Shown here in pieces: positions 26,911-35,822 of a stretch of 64,000 nt of DNA. This DNA is from Arthrobacter sp. 35W (lineage in GTDB: Bacteria > Actinomycetota > Actinomycetes > Actinomycetales > Micrococcaceae): assembly GCF_000482545.1 (NCBI RefSeq), contig NZ_KI519455.1:186001-250000 (forward strand). The letters run 5' to 3'. The first letter of the stretch is position 1, and every line of letters starts with the position of its first letter. Position numbers and translations under genes: made by a program. A model generated the notes under the pieces. It worked only from the letters and a program-made list of their open reading frames with translations, ran no database searches and was not told the origin of the DNA.

Positions 26911-28485
26911 TCAGCCGCCCGCCAGCGACCGCCAGACGGCCGGCAGGACCCCGGACAGCGCCCCGGCATGCAGCGGACCGCCAACCGCCGCGGCCGCCCG
27001 GCCGTGCAGGCTGGCCGCCATGGCGGCGATGGCCGCCCACTTCCCGCCTGCCGGGATGCCCAGGCGGGAGAAGCGTTCGACGTCGTCCGCCAGCGCCGCC
27101 GCCAGCGCACCGAGGATGCCGGCCAGCACGTCCCCGCTGCCCGCCGTCGCCAGCCATGGCGTCCCGTCGGCCTGGCTGAACACTGTTCCGTCCGGTGCAG
27201 CCACGATGGTCGTGGCACCTTTCAGCAGCACTGTGGCGCCGGTCAGCGCCGCGGCTTTGGTGGCACAACCGTGCGGGTCGGCTTCCACCGCGGTCCGGGT
27301 GGTTTCCCCGTCCAGGCGGGACAGCAATGCGGCCAGCTCACCGGCATGGGGCGTCAGGATGACGCCGGGCCACAGCCCCGTTTCCACCAAGGGCAGCGCC
27401 GAGGCATCCACCACTGTGGGCAGCGAGCTGGCCATGGCATCGCGGGCATGCTGTGCCTGGTCTTCGCCGCCGTCCATGCCGCCGTCGATCCCCGGCCCGA
27501 CCAGCCAGGCCTGCACGTGGTTCTCCGCCACGGACCCACTTCCAACCACCACCTCCGGATGGGCGGCATGGATGAGCCGTGCCACCGGTTCCGGACCAAG
27601 GAAGCGCACCATGCCCGCCCCGCACGCAACCGCTGCGCCGGTGCTGAGCACGGCGGCACCGGGATAGCGCTTGGATCCCGCCGCGATCCCCAGCACGCCG
27701 CGGCGGTACTTGTGGCTGTCCCGGGTGGGCGAGGGCAGCAGAAGCGCCAGATCCCCGGCTTCCAGCCGGCGCACGGCGGGGATTTCAAGCCATGGCGCCA
27801 GGCCGATGTCCACGACGTGGATCCGCCCGGCATGGCCCTCGCCGGGCGGCAGGAGCAGCCCAGCCTTGGCGGCGCCAAAGGTCACAGTGGCATCGGCCCG
27901 CAGTACCTCGGAGGTGCAGTGGCCGGTGTCGGCGTCGAGGCCGCTGGGCAGGTCAACCGCCACCACCATGGGGCCCGGCATCCCCGCGAGGGCATGCACC
28001 ACGATGGCCGCAGGGCCGCGCAGCGGTCCACGGCCGCCGGTGCCCAGCAGACCGTCAAGCAGCACATCGGCAGCGGCGGCCTCCGCCAGAAACTCCCCAA
28101 GAATGGCGGACGATGCACCGGATGACGGCCCGCCGCCGGCACCAACCGCCGGGCCTGCCTCCAACGGCAGGCTCCGGCCCCCGGCAGCATGGAACGCGGC
28201 CAACGCCGCCTCATGGATCCGCGCGGTGGCCAGCAGCGCCACCACACGCGCGCCCCGGGCAGCCAGCTCGGCGCCCGCGTACAGGGCGTCTCCGCCGTTG
28301 TTTCCGGCACCGGCCAGGATGGCCACGCGCGAGCCGTACACGCGCCCGCGGCGCGCCCGCAGCATCCGCGCCACTTCCACGGCCAGACCATGGGCCGCGC
28401 GGGCCATGAGCTCACCACCGCGGCCGGCCGCCAGCAGGGGCGCCTCGGCGGCTCGGACGTCGGTTCCCGTGTAGGCGGCGAGCAT
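26911..28485 (-). CDS. nnr: Bifunctional NAD(P)H-hydrate epimerase / ADP-dependent dehydratase
   Basis: Repairs hydrated NAD(P)H; 524 residues, full length for the fusion. The N-terminal epimerase half (about 1-225) has ILAGAGNNGGDALYAGAELA and VVAVDLPSGLDADTG. The C-terminal dehydratase half (about 230-524) has RRGVLGIAAGSKRYPGAAVL, the phosphate-binding ATAGSGDVLAGILGAL and VILTPHAGELAALL. Start ATG directly abuts the acpS stop (TAGATG), so the two are co-translated. Confidence 0.95.
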   Translation of the reverse strand: MLAAYTGTDVRAAEAPLLAAGRGGELMARAAHGLAVEVARMLRARRGRVYGSRVAILAGAGNNGGDALYAGAELAARGARVVALLATARIHEAALAAFHAAGGRSLPLEAGPAVGAGGGPSSGASSAILGEFLAEAAAADVLLDGLLGTGGRGPLRGPAAIVVHALAGMPGPMVVAVDLPSGLDADTGHCTSEVLRADATVTFGAAKAGLLLPPGEGHAGRIHVVDIGLAPWLEIPAVRRLEAGDLALLLPSPTRDSHKYRRGVLGIAAGSKRYPGAAVLSTGAAVACGAGMVRFLGPEPVARLIHAAHPEVVVGSGSVAENHVQAWLVGPGIDGGMDGGEDQAQHARDAMASSLPTVVDASALPLVETGLWPGVILTPHAGELAALLSRLDGETTRTAVEADPHGCATKAAALTGATVLLKGATTIVAAPDGTVFSQADGTPWLATAGSGDVLAGILGALAAALADDVERFSRLGIPAGGKWAAIAAMAASLHGRAAAAVGGPLHAGALSGVLPAVWRSLAGG

Positions 28486-28833
28486 CTAGCCCTCGGCGAT
28501 CACCATGGCGGTGGAGATGCCGCCATCGTGGCTCATGGACACGTGCCAGCGCTTGACGCCCTTGGCCTTGGCCACGGCCGCCACGGTGCCCTTCACCTGG
28601 ATGGTGGGACCGTGCTCGTCCAGACCGATCCAGCAGTCCTGCCAGTTCATGCCTGCAGGTGCGCCAAGAGCCTTCGCCACCGATTCCTTGGCGGCGAACC
28701 GTGCCGCGAGGGATCTGGTGTTCAGGTTTCGTTCGGCCGGCACAAACAATCTGTCCCGCAACCCAGGGGTGCGCTCCAGCTGGCCGCCAAAACGCTCAAT
28801 GTCCACCACGTCCACACCGATGCCAATAATCAT
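28486..28833 (-). CDS. acpS: Holo-[acyl-carrier-protein] synthase
   Basis: Adds 4'-phosphopantetheine from CoA to ACP; 115 residues. The Mg-binding Asp is in [14 protein letters not shown] (about residue 8), and the second acidic residue is in [32 protein letters not shown] closes the fold. It precedes nnr without a gap, and TAGGCT lies 7 nt before the ATG, so the mRNA may be leaderless. Upstream lies the array of 56-bp repeats. Confidence 0.96.
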   Translation of the reverse strand: MIIGIGVDVVDIERFGGQLERTPGLRDRLFVPAERNLNTRSLAARFAAKESVAKALGAPAGMNWQDCWIGLDEHGPTIQVKGTVAAVAKAKGVKRWHVSMSHDGGISTAMVIAEG

Positions 28834-28840
28834 GATCCCC

Positions 28841-28846
28841 AGCCTA
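28841..28846 (-). promoter_or_regulatory. Possible -10 box of acpS (leaderless)
   Basis: TAGGCT on the minus strand, 7 nt before the ATG at 28833. The box spans the boundary of the first 56-bp repeat unit, so every repeat unit junction carries a similar CTAG sequence. Confidence 0.35.
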
Positions 28847-29034
28847 GTGCTCGAGGGGCCCCGACGGAGCGAAGCGACGTTGGGGAGAGCGCGACGGCGC
28901 TAGTGCTCGAGGGGCCCCAACGGAGCGAAGCGACGTTGGGGAGAGCGCGACGGCGCTAGTGCTCGAGGGGCCCCAACGGAGCGAAGCGACGTTGGGGAGA
29001 GCGCGACGGCGCTAGTGCTCGAGGTGCCCCAACG
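28844..29034 (+). repeat. 56-bp tandem repeat with internal palindrome, three units plus a partial
   Basis: Units at 28844-28899, 28900-28955 and 28956-29011, with a degenerate 23-bp fourth start. Each begins CTAGTGCTCGAGG and holds CCCCAACG and CGTTGGGG arms around GAGCGAAGCGA (unit 1 has CCCCGACG). Units 2 and 3 are identical. A related element lies beside rpsI at 35221-35265. The array fills the gap between acpS and glmS. Confidence 0.95.
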
Positions 29035-29081
29035 CCGGAAGCCGCGGCGCCTCCCCTGTGGGGCGGCACCGCGGCTTCCGG
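29035..29081 (-). terminator. Hairpin downstream of glmS
   Basis: A perfect 13-bp stem, CCGGAAGCCGCGG with CCGCGGCTTCCGG, encloses a smaller G+C-rich hairpin. It lies 20 nt after the glmS stop; no U-tract on the minus strand. Confidence 0.6.
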
Positions 29082-29100
29082 TCTTGTGCTTGGTGGTCCG

Positions 29101-31002
29101 CTACTCGACGGTGACGGACTTGGCCAGATTGCGCGGCTGGTCCACGTCATAGCCCTTGGCCGTGGCCAGCTCACAGGCAAAGAGCTGCAGCGGCACCGTG
29201 GTCAGCAGCGGCGCCAGCAGCGGCGTCGTCTGCGGGATGTAGAAGACGTGCTCGGCATAGGCCCTGACCGCTTCGTCGCCCTCTTCGGCAATGACAATGG
29301 TCTTGGCGCCGCGGGCGCGGATCTCCTGGATGTTGGAGACCACCTTGGCGTGCAGCGAATCGCGTCCGCGCGGGGACGGAACCACCACGAACACCGGCTG
29401 GCCCTCCTCGATCAGGGCAATCGGGCCGTGCTTGAGCTCGCCGGCGGCGAAGCCCTCGGCGTGGATGTAGGCCAGCTCCTTGAGCTTGAGCGCGCCTTCC
29501 ATCGCCACCGGGAACCCCACGTGGCGGCCCAGGAACAGCACGCTCCTGGTGTCGGCCATGGAGCGGGCCAGTTCCTTGATCTCCCCCGAGTGGTCCAGGA
29601 TCTGCTGGATCTTTGCCGGCATCTTGGCCAGATCGGCCAGGATGTCCTTGATCTCGCCCTGGAAGAGGTTGCCGCGCAGCTGTGCCAAATACAGGCCCAG
29701 CAGGTAGGCCGCTGTGATCTGGGCCAGGAAGGCCTTGGTGGAGGCGACGGCGATTTCGGGGCCGGCGTGCGTGTAGAGCACGGCGTCGGATTCGCGCGGA
29801 ATGGTGGAGCCGTTCGTATTGCAGATGGCCACCGTCTTGGCGCCCTGTTCGCGGGCGTAGCGGACGGCCATCAGGGTGTCCATGGTTTCCCCCGACTGGG
29901 AGATGGAGACGATCAGCGTGGTGTCGGTGACAATCGGATCCCGGTAGCGGAACTCGTGCGAGAGCTCCACCTCCGTGGGGATCCGGCACCAGCGCTCGAT
30001 GGCATATTTGGCCACCTGGCCGGCATAGGCGGAGGTTCCGCAGGCCAGCACAATGATCTTGTCCACGCTCTTGAGCAGTTCCGCGTCGATGCGCAGCTCG
30101 TTCAGGGTCAGCAGGCCGTGCTCATCGGAGCGGCCCAGCAGGGTCTGCGCGACGGCGTCGGGCTGGTCGTTGATCTCCTTCTCCATGAAGGAGGGGTAGC
30201 CGCCCTTTTCTGCGGCAGCGGCGTCCCAGTCCACCAGGTATTCCTTGCCCTGTGCGGGCAGCCCGTGGAAGTCGGTGATCTCCACGGAGTCAGGGGTGAT
30301 GGTGACGATCTGGTCCTGGCCCAGTTCCACGGCGCGGCGGGTGTAGTCGATGAAACCGGAGACGTCGGAGCCGAGGAAGTTCTCCCCCTCGCCCAGGCCC
30401 ACCACGAGCGGCGAGTTGCGGCGTGCCGCCACCACGACGCCGGGGACGTCGGCGTGGATGGCCAGCAGGGTGAAGGCGCCTTCCAGCTTCTGGCAGGCCA
30501 TTTCCATGGCCCGGGTCAGCGCGCCCTCCTTCTGGCCGGCGTCGACGAGGGTGCGGTAGATGTCCCCGAGCAGGGCCGCGGCCACCTCGGTGTCCGTGTC
30601 GGAGGAAAAGGTGTAGCCCTTGGTCAGCAGCTGGTGCTTGAGCTCGGCAAAGTTCTCGATGATGCCGTTGTGGATCAATGCCAGCTGTCCACCGTCCGCC
30701 AGGTGCGGGTGGGCGTTCTGGTCCGTCGGACCGCCGTGGGTGGCCCACCGGGTGTGGCCAATTCCGGTGGTGGCCTCGGGAAGCGGATTGGCCTCCAGCT
30801 CGGCCAGCAGGTTGGCCAGCTTTCCGGACTTCTTCCGGGAGGAGATGCTGTGATCGGCCAGCACCGCCACGCCCGCGGAGTCGTAGCCGCGGTACTCCAG
30901 CCGGCGCAGTCCCTCCAGCACCACATCCAGGGCACCGTGCGCGTGAAGCGATCCGGTGCCATTCTCAGAAACTCGGCCTACATACCCAACGATTCCACAC
31001 AT
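29101..31002 (-). CDS. glmS: Glutamine-fructose-6-phosphate aminotransferase (isomerizing)
   Basis: Makes glucosamine 6-phosphate for cell wall and mycothiol sugars; 633 residues. Cys2 of MCGIVGYVG is the glutaminase nucleophile; GHTRWATHG and IHNGIIENF belong to the same domain (1-240). Two SIS domains follow with ACGTSAYAG, SISQSGETMDT and ELKHGPIALI, and the C-terminus ends KSVTVE as usual. No ribosome site precedes the ATG; TAATCT lies 7 nt upstream. A glmS ribozyme is not seen. It is divergent from coaA; glmM lies 2.6 kb away. Confidence 0.98.
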   Translation of the reverse strand: MCGIVGYVGRVSENGTGSLHAHGALDVVLEGLRRLEYRGYDSAGVAVLADHSISSRKKSGKLANLLAELEANPLPEATTGIGHTRWATHGGPTDQNAHPHLADGGQLALIHNGIIENFAELKHQLLTKGYTFSSDTDTEVAAALLGDIYRTLVDAGQKEGALTRAMEMACQKLEGAFTLLAIHADVPGVVVAARRNSPLVVGLGEGENFLGSDVSGFIDYTRRAVELGQDQIVTITPDSVEITDFHGLPAQGKEYLVDWDAAAAEKGGYPSFMEKEINDQPDAVAQTLLGRSDEHGLLTLNELRIDAELLKSVDKIIVLACGTSAYAGQVAKYAIERWCRIPTEVELSHEFRYRDPIVTDTTLIVSISQSGETMDTLMAVRYAREQGAKTVAICNTNGSTIPRESDAVLYTHAGPEIAVASTKAFLAQITAAYLLGLYLAQLRGNLFQGEIKDILADLAKMPAKIQQILDHSGEIKELARSMADTRSVLFLGRHVGFPVAMEGALKLKELAYIHAEGFAAGELKHGPIALIEEGQPVFVVVPSPRGRDSLHAKVVSNIQEIRARGAKTIVIAEEGDEAVRAYAEHVFYIPQTTPLLAPLLTTVPLQLFACELATAKGYDVDQPRNLAKSVTVE

Positions 31003-31009
31003 AGGGTCA

Positions 31010-31015
31010 AGATTA
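31010..31015 (-). promoter_or_regulatory. -10 box of a predicted leaderless promoter for glmS
   Basis: TAATCT, then TGACCCT, then the ATG at 31002. The sequence TAATCTTGACCC is identical to that before the methyltransferase gene at 5625. Confidence 0.5.
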
Positions 31016-31133
31016 GCGCCCGCACCAGAGGGAGGATGTGGGATCTTAGCGTCTTTGGGCCCTTCCGGGAAAGCCTGGTGCTGGAAAACACCTCTATTTC
31101 GTGAACAATCGCTGACAAGGCAGAATCACTAGG

Positions 31134-32102
31134 GTGACTTCGCAACGACACGAGTCCGCGAACGGGGAGGGCGCCTCCCCCTTCGTGGAACTGGACCGCA
31201 CCACCTGGTCCCGGCTTTCCGACACCATCGAACAGCCCCTCAATGAGGAGGACATTGCCCGGCTGCGGGGTCTGGGCGAAAAGCTGAACATGAAGGAGAT
31301 CCGCGAGGTCTACCTTCCCCTCTCGCGCCTGCTGAACCTCTATGTGGGCGCGGCCGGCTCGCTGCATGCCGCCACCACCACCTTTCTGGGTGAGAGCATG
31401 CGGCGGACCCCCTTCGTCATTGGCGTCGCCGGCTCGGTGGCTGTGGGCAAATCCACAACGGCACGCGTGCTGCGCGAGATGCTCCGCCGCTGGCCCGACA
31501 CTCCCAATGTGGAACTTGTCACAACGGACGGCTTCCTCTACCCCAACGCGGAACTGGCGCGGCGAGGATTGATGGAACGCAAGGGCTTCCCCGAGTCCTA
31601 CGACCAGCGCGCCCTGCTGCGCTTCGTCAGCGAGGTCAAGGGCGGCGCGGAAGAGGTCCGGGCCCCCTGGTACTCGCATCTGACCTATGACATCGTCCCC
31701 GGCAAGGAAGTGGTGGTCCGCCGCCCGGATGTCCTCATCGTAGAGGGCCTGAATGTCCTTGCCCCGGCCCGCCCACGCCACGATGGCCGCTCCGGCCTGG
31801 CGGTCAGCGACTTCTTCGACTTTTCCATCTACGTCGATGCCAAGACCTCCTACATCGAGCAGTGGTACGTGGACAGGTTCCGCTCACTGCGCACCAGTGC
31901 ATTCAGCAACCCGGAATCGTACTTCCGGCGCTATGCGGGGCTCTCCGACGTCGAAGCCGTGGAGACGGCACTGGGCATCTGGAAGCGGATCAACGAGCCG
32001 AACCTGATCGAAAACGTCATCCCCACGCGCGGACGGGCCCAGCTGGTGCTGACCAAAGAGGCCGACCACTCCATCCGCCGCATGCTCCTGCGCAAGACGT
32101 AG
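31134..32102 (+). CDS. coaA: Pantothenate kinase, type I
   Basis: First step of CoA synthesis, 322 residues, prokaryotic type I. The Walker A is [19 protein letters not shown] (about 99-117). [36 protein letters not shown] and IVEGLNVL are conserved, and [12 protein letters not shown] with the C-terminal IRRMLLRKT completes the family pattern. The GTG at 31134 is used; CAGAAT sits 7 nt upstream as a weaker leaderless-type box. AcpS, which uses CoA, is encoded 2.3 kb away. Confidence 0.96.
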   Translation: MTSQRHESANGEGASPFVELDRTTWSRLSDTIEQPLNEEDIARLRGLGEKLNMKEIREVYLPLSRLLNLYVGAAGSLHAATTTFLGESMRRTPFVIGVAGSVAVGKSTTARVLREMLRRWPDTPNVELVTTDGFLYPNAELARRGLMERKGFPESYDQRALLRFVSEVKGGAEEVRAPWYSHLTYDIVPGKEVVVRRPDVLIVEGLNVLAPARPRHDGRSGLAVSDFFDFSIYVDAKTSYIEQWYVDRFRSLRTSAFSNPESYFRRYAGLSDVEAVETALGIWKRINEPNLIENVIPTRGRAQLVLTKEADHSIRRMLLRKT

Positions 32103-32105
32103 TTC

Positions 32106-33014
32106 ATGGCACACCGCCGCGGCGCCGGTCCGCACCCACTGGCCAGATTGGCGGCCGCCGTCGCCGCCGCCGCACTGCTGGGCACCTTGGCTGCCTGCGC
32201 ACCGCAGCAGCCGGCCCCGGAGGCCGGCCCATCGCCGGCAGAGAGCACTGCATCCACCCCGTTCTTCGGCCGGCTCCCGACGCCGGCCGCGCAGCCAACG
32301 GCTTCGGCCTCCCCCGCGGCCACCTCGGTGCCCACCGCAGCGCCCACAGAGCCTCCGGCCGCCACGCTGGTGCCGGGTCCACAGTCACCCGCGCGCTCCC
32401 TGGCCGCCCAGCATTCGCTGACGGATCCGCTGAGTCCCTGGGTGCTGGTGAACAAGCACCATCCCTTGGATCCGTTGGACTTCATTCCGCCCGATCTGGT
32501 TGCGCCGGATGTCCGGTCCGCGAGTTCCGAACCGGTGCTGCTGCGTTCCGAGGCCGCTGCCGCCGTCTCCCGCATGTTTGCCGATGCCGCGGCCGATGGG
32601 GTGGCGATGACGGTGCTCAGCAGCTACCGCTCCTACGCCGTCCAGACCGGCCTGTACGCCTCCTATGCTGCGGCTGGCGGCGTAGCCGAGGCAGACACCA
32701 AGTCGGCCCGCCCCGGCTATTCCGAACACCAGAGCGGCCTGACCTTGGACATTGGCGATGCCGCGGCCGCGGCATCCTGCCAGCTCTCCCCCTGCTTCGC
32801 ACAGACCGCCGCAGCCCAGTGGGCCGCAGCCAACGGCCACCGCTATGGCTTCATCGTCAGGTATCCACTGGGCAGCCACCCCGTGACGGGCTACTACGCC
32901 GAGCCGTGGCATCTGCGCTATGTGGGCGTCGAACTGGCCACGGACCTGGTGCAGCGCTCAGTCGCAACCTACGAAGAATATCTGGGCACAGGATCGGCGC
33001 CGGACTACGGCTGA
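32106..33014 (+). CDS. VanY-type D-alanyl-D-alanine carboxypeptidase, lipoprotein
   Basis: Peptidoglycan carboxypeptidase of peptidase family M15B, 302 residues. The signal peptide ends in lipobox LAAC (Cys31), so it is anchored outside the membrane. A Pro/Ala/Ser/Thr linker (about 32-100) leads to the catalytic domain. Zinc ligands are visible in SEHQSGLTLDIGDA (His, Asp) and EPWHLRYVG (His), with the SYRSYAVQ motif upstream. It starts 4 nt after the coaA stop with no ribosome site, suggesting coupling. Confidence 0.9.
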   Translation: MAHRRGAGPHPLARLAAAVAAAALLGTLAACAPQQPAPEAGPSPAESTASTPFFGRLPTPAAQPTASASPAATSVPTAAPTEPPAATLVPGPQSPARSLAAQHSLTDPLSPWVLVNKHHPLDPLDFIPPDLVAPDVRSASSEPVLLRSEAAAAVSRMFADAAADGVAMTVLSSYRSYAVQTGLYASYAAAGGVAEADTKSARPGYSEHQSGLTLDIGDAAAAASCQLSPCFAQTAAAQWAAANGHRYGFIVRYPLGSHPVTGYYAEPWHLRYVGVELATDLVQRSVATYEEYLGTGSAPDYG

Positions 33015-33108
33015 GCACCGTTGAGGCGCAGTTTCGGACCCCGGGATCGTGTCCGACACGTCGCCAGAATATTGCCCAATGTATGCATTCTTGTCCCACT
33101 GCGTGCTG

Positions 33109-33114
33109 TAGCTT
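33109..33114 (+). promoter_or_regulatory. -10 box of a predicted leaderless promoter for mscL
   Basis: TAGCTT, then GGGGGC, then the ATG at 33121. No -35 is evident. Confidence 0.5.
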
Positions 33115-33120
33115 GGGGGC

Positions 33121-33510
33121 ATGCTCAAAGGATTCAAGGAATTCATATCCCACGGAAATGCTATTGATCTCGCTGTTGGTGTCATCATCGGTGCTGCGTT
33201 CAGTGCCGTTGTCACCGCTCTCGTTGAAGGCATCATCACGCCGATGATTGCGGCCATCTTTGGCAAACCGGACATTTCCCATGTGGGCAATTTTGTCCTC
33301 AACGGCGCCGAGTTCTCGGTGGGCTCCGTCCTGCAGGCGCTGCTGAACTTCCTGCTGGTTGCCATTGCCCTGTACTTCGCCATTGTGCTCCCCATCAACC
33401 ACATGAAGGCCCGCGCTGCCGCACGGCGTCCCGTCGAGGAGATTGTTGCGGAGGTTGACGAGCAGACTGTGCTCCTAACCGAAATCCGCGACGCTCTGCG
33501 CCGGGGCTGA
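33121..33510 (+). CDS. mscL: Large-conductance mechanosensitive channel
   Basis: Pressure-release channel of the cytoplasmic membrane, 129 residues. The amphipathic N-terminus MLKGFKEFISHGNAIDLAVG leads into pore helix TM1 (VIIGAAFSAVVTALVEGIIT). The second helix is near FLLVAIALYFAIVLPINH. The basic stretch KARAAARRP and a charged C-terminal helix complete the usual layout. It stands alone between the VanY lipoprotein and a bidirectional terminator. Confidence 0.96.
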   Translation: MLKGFKEFISHGNAIDLAVGVIIGAAFSAVVTALVEGIITPMIAAIFGKPDISHVGNFVLNGAEFSVGSVLQALLNFLLVAIALYFAIVLPINHMKARAAARRPVEEIVAEVDEQTVLLTEIRDALRRG

Positions 33511-33530
33511 CCAAGGCACCAACGCCGCAC

Positions 33531-33581
33531 AAATGCCGGTGGGCGGGGAATCCTTCAAGGATTCCCCGCCCACCGGCATTT
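33531..33581. terminator. Bidirectional terminator between mscL and glmM
   Basis: A perfect 25-bp inverted repeat (33531-33555 with 33557-33581) around one central base. Arms start AAATGCCGG and end CCGGCATTT, so each strand has a short U-run. Confidence 0.85.
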
Positions 33582-33606
33582 AATGCTGTTGCTGCTGTTG
33601 CTGCTG

Positions 33607-34959
33607 TCAGCGCTGCAGGCCCAGGCGTTCCTGGACGACGCCGGCCAGCTGGGTGCAGATGCGGGTGGCCGTTTCCATGTCGGCGGCCTCCACCATGACC
33701 CGAACCAGCGGCTCGGTGCCGGAGGGGCGCAGCAGCACCCGTCCCGTGTCCCCCAGCTCGGCTTCTGCCGCGGCGACGGCGGCCGTAACGCCCGTGTCGA
33801 ACGACGCACGGTTCTTGTCCACATCCGGGACGTTGATCATCAGCTGCGGCAGCTTGGACATGACCTGGGACAGTTCCTTCAAGGTCTTGCCCGTGCGGAC
33901 CACCTGGGCTGCCAGCTGGAGCCCTGTCAGGACGCCGTCGCCCGTGGTGGCGTACTCGGAGAAGATCACATGGCCGGACTGCTCGCCGCCGAGGCTGTAC
34001 CCCCCGCGTCGCATTTCCTCCAGCACGTAGCGGTCGCCGACGGCCGTCTCACGGATGGTGATGCCGGCATTGCGCAGGGCAATCTTCAGGCCGAGGTTGC
34101 TCATGACCGTCGCCACCAGGACATCGTCCTTGAGCTCGCCGGATTCCTTCAGCGCAACAGCCAGGATGGCCATGATCTGGTCGCCGTCAATGACGGTGCC
34201 CTCGTGGTCAACGGCCAGGCAGCGGTCGGCATCGCCGTCGTGGGCGATGCCCAGATCGGCACCATGCTCAAGCACTGCGGCCTGGAGCTTCTCCAGATGG
34301 GTGGAACCCACGCCGTCGTTGATGTTCAACCCGTCCGGCTCGGCGCCAATGACCACAACCTGGGCGCCGGCGTCGGCGAAGACATGGGGCGAGCAGCCGC
34401 TGGCCGCACCGTGCGCGCAGTCGAGCACCACCTTCACGCCATCCAGGCGGTTGGGCAGCGTCGAAAGCAGGTGGACGATGTAGCGGTCCTCGGCGTCGGC
34501 GAAGCGGGCAATGCGGCCGACGTCGATGCCGACCGGGCGGAAGACTTCATTGGCCAGCTGCGCCTCGATGGCGTCCTCGACCTCATCGGCAAGCTTGTGC
34601 CCGCCGCGGGCGAAGAACTTGATGCCGTTGTCGGGTGCGGGGTTGTGCGAGGCGGAAATCATCACGCCAAAGTCTGCGCCCAGATCGGCGATCAGGAAGG
34701 CTGCGGCCGGTGTGGGCAGCACACCGGCGTCGTAGACGTCCACGCCGGCGCTGGCCAGACCCGCTTCAACGGCAGCACCGATGAACTCACCGCTGGCGCG
34801 CGGGTCGCGGGCAATCACGGCGCGCGGGCGTTTGCCCTCCGCCATCTGCTCGTGGCCCAGCACGACGGCGGCAGCCTGTGCGAGGGAAAGGGCAAGCTCG
34901 GCGGTCAGCAGACCGTTGGCCAGCCCGCGGACACCGTCGGTTCCAAATAGTCTAGACAT
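33607..34959 (-). CDS. glmM: Phosphoglucosamine mutase
   Basis: Converts glucosamine 6-phosphate to the 1-phosphate for UDP-GlcNAc; 450 residues. [13 protein letters not shown] opens domain 1, the phospho-Ser loop is [17 protein letters not shown], the metal loop is [14 protein letters not shown] and the phosphate site [15 protein letters not shown] 34959 has GGGGAGG directly against it and TAAACT 7 nt upstream, favouring a leaderless start. It lies downstream of rplM-rpsI on the same strand, a common actinobacterial order. Confidence 0.97.
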   Translation of the reverse strand: MSRLFGTDGVRGLANGLLTAELALSLAQAAAVVLGHEQMAEGKRPRAVIARDPRASGEFIGAAVEAGLASAGVDVYDAGVLPTPAAAFLIADLGADFGVMISASHNPAPDNGIKFFARGGHKLADEVEDAIEAQLANEVFRPVGIDVGRIARFADAEDRYIVHLLSTLPNRLDGVKVVLDCAHGAASGCSPHVFADAGAQVVVIGAEPDGLNINDGVGSTHLEKLQAAVLEHGADLGIAHDGDADRCLAVDHEGTVIDGDQIMAILAVALKESGELKDDVLVATVMSNLGLKIALRNAGITIRETAVGDRYVLEEMRRGGYSLGGEQSGHVIFSEYATTGDGVLTGLQLAAQVVRTGKTLKELSQVMSKLPQLMINVPDVDKNRASFDTGVTAAVAAAEAELGDTGRVLLRPSGTEPLVRVMVEAADMETATRICTQLAGVVQERLGLQR

Positions 34960-34966
34960 CCTCCCC

Positions 34967-34972
34967 AGTTTA
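34967..34972 (-). promoter_or_regulatory. -10 box of a predicted leaderless promoter for glmM
   Basis: TAAACT, then GGGGAGG, then the ATG at 34959. Same layout as the alr start. Confidence 0.5.
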
Positions 34973-35060
34973 GGGCACGGGCGCCTCCCCGGCCCCCAAG
35001 CGGGGCCGCGGCACGTCCACCGGAGCCGCCGGAGGTGCCGTTCTGCACGGAGTTTCCGCC

Positions 35061-35094
35061 CAACTTTGCGCAGAACAGCTTCTGCGCAAAGTTG
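35061..35094. other. Perfect 15-bp hairpin between glmM and rpsI
   Basis: CAACTTTGCGCAGAA (35061-35075), loop CAGC, TTCTGCGCAAAGTTG (35080-35094). Its role is not known. The 34,960-35,269 gap also holds the rpsI terminator and a cruciform; no gene is seen. Confidence 0.8.
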
Positions 35095-35134
35095 CCAGCA
35101 AACCCCGCGCACCACGGCGCGCCGCCCCTTAAAC

Positions 35135-35174
35135 GCCAAAAAGGCCTGTCGCAAAAGCGACCGGCCTTTTTGGC
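35135..35174 (-). terminator. Terminator of the rplM-rpsI unit
   Basis: GCCAAAAAGGCC...GTCGC pairs with GCGAC...GGCCTTTTTGGC around an AAAA loop (18-bp stem, one mismatch). The T-run lies within the arm. Confidence 0.65.
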
Positions 35175-35197
35175 CAGCGATCCAAGCGCTTGTGGAG

Positions 35198-35280
35198 CCA
35201 AGCGCTAAATATCGCTGAGTGGCCCCAACGGCAATCGCGCCAGCGATCGCCGTTGGGGAAAGCGCAGATTTAGCGCTTGG
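35198..35280. repeat. Nested inverted repeat covering the rpsI 3' end
   Basis: Outer 13-bp perfect arms (35198-35210 CCAAGCGCTAAAT with 35268-35280) enclose an inner 16-bp stem (35223-35238 with 35243-35258, one mismatch). The right outer arm contains the last sense codons and the stop of rpsI. The inner palindrome CCCCAACGG...CGTTGGGG and the flanking GGAAAGCGC resemble the 56-bp repeats near acpS. Confidence 0.85.
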
Positions 35281-35785
35281 AGTACTGGGGTGCCTTGCGG
35301 GCCTTCTTGAGACCAGCCTTCTTGCGCTCGATGACGCGGGCGTCACGAGTCAGGAAGCCGGCCTTCTTCAGGGTCGCGCGGTTGTTCTCGGTGTCGATCT
35401 CGTTCAAGGAACGAGCAACGCCCAGACGCAGTGCGCCGGCCTGGCCGGAGGGGCCACCACCGTGGATGCGGGCGATGACGTCGTAGGCGCCATCCAGATC
35501 CAGGATGCGGAAGGGCTCGTTGACTTCCTGCTGGTGCAGCTTGTTCGGGAAGTAGTCGGACAGCTCGCGGCCGTTGACGATCCACTTGCCGGAACCCGGA
35601 ACGACGCGAACGCGGGCGATGGCCTGCTTGCGGCGGCCAACGGCTGCGCCGGCAACCGTCAGGGCCGGGCGCTCCTTCTTGGGGGCAGCGTCACCGGCCG
35701 GAGCGGACTCCGAGGTGTAGCTGGTCAGTACTTCTTCCTCAGCCACGACGGCCTCGGTGTTCAGCTCTTCAGTGTTCTGAGCCAC
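35270..35785 (-). CDS. rpsI: 30S ribosomal protein S9
   Basis: Small-subunit head protein whose C-terminal Lys-Arg tail reaches the P-site tRNA; the tail KAPQYSKR is present. The protein has 171 residues against about 130 in most bacteria. The excess is an acidic, low-complexity N-terminal arm (1-45, [19 protein letters not shown]...). The core begins [18 protein letters not shown]. The GTG at 35785 has AAGGAGAATC upstream. It follows rplM at 37 nt. Confidence 0.97.
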   Translation of the reverse strand: MAQNTEELNTEAVVAEEEVLTSYTSESAPAGDAAPKKERPALTVAGAAVGRRKQAIARVRVVPGSGKWIVNGRELSDYFPNKLHQQEVNEPFRILDLDGAYDVIARIHGGGPSGQAGALRLGVARSLNEIDTENNRATLKKAGFLTRDARVIERKKAGLKKARKAPQYSKR

Positions 35786-35822
35786 GATTCTCCTTGATAA
35801 ATATTTGGGTTGGTGGCCAGGA

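Noticed and set aside
28844-29034. 56-bp repeats considered as a CRISPR array
   Set aside because: Units are contiguous with no spacers, carry a single fixed palindrome, and no cas gene is near.
29101-31133. glmS ribozyme upstream of glmS
   Set aside because: The predicted transcript has almost no leader, and the ribozyme core was not recognised. It belongs to Firmicutes mainly.
33587-33607. TTGCTGCTG trinucleotide run beside the glmM stop as a phase-variable tract
   Set aside because: Few imperfect units, and it lies after the stop codon, so slippage would not alter the protein.
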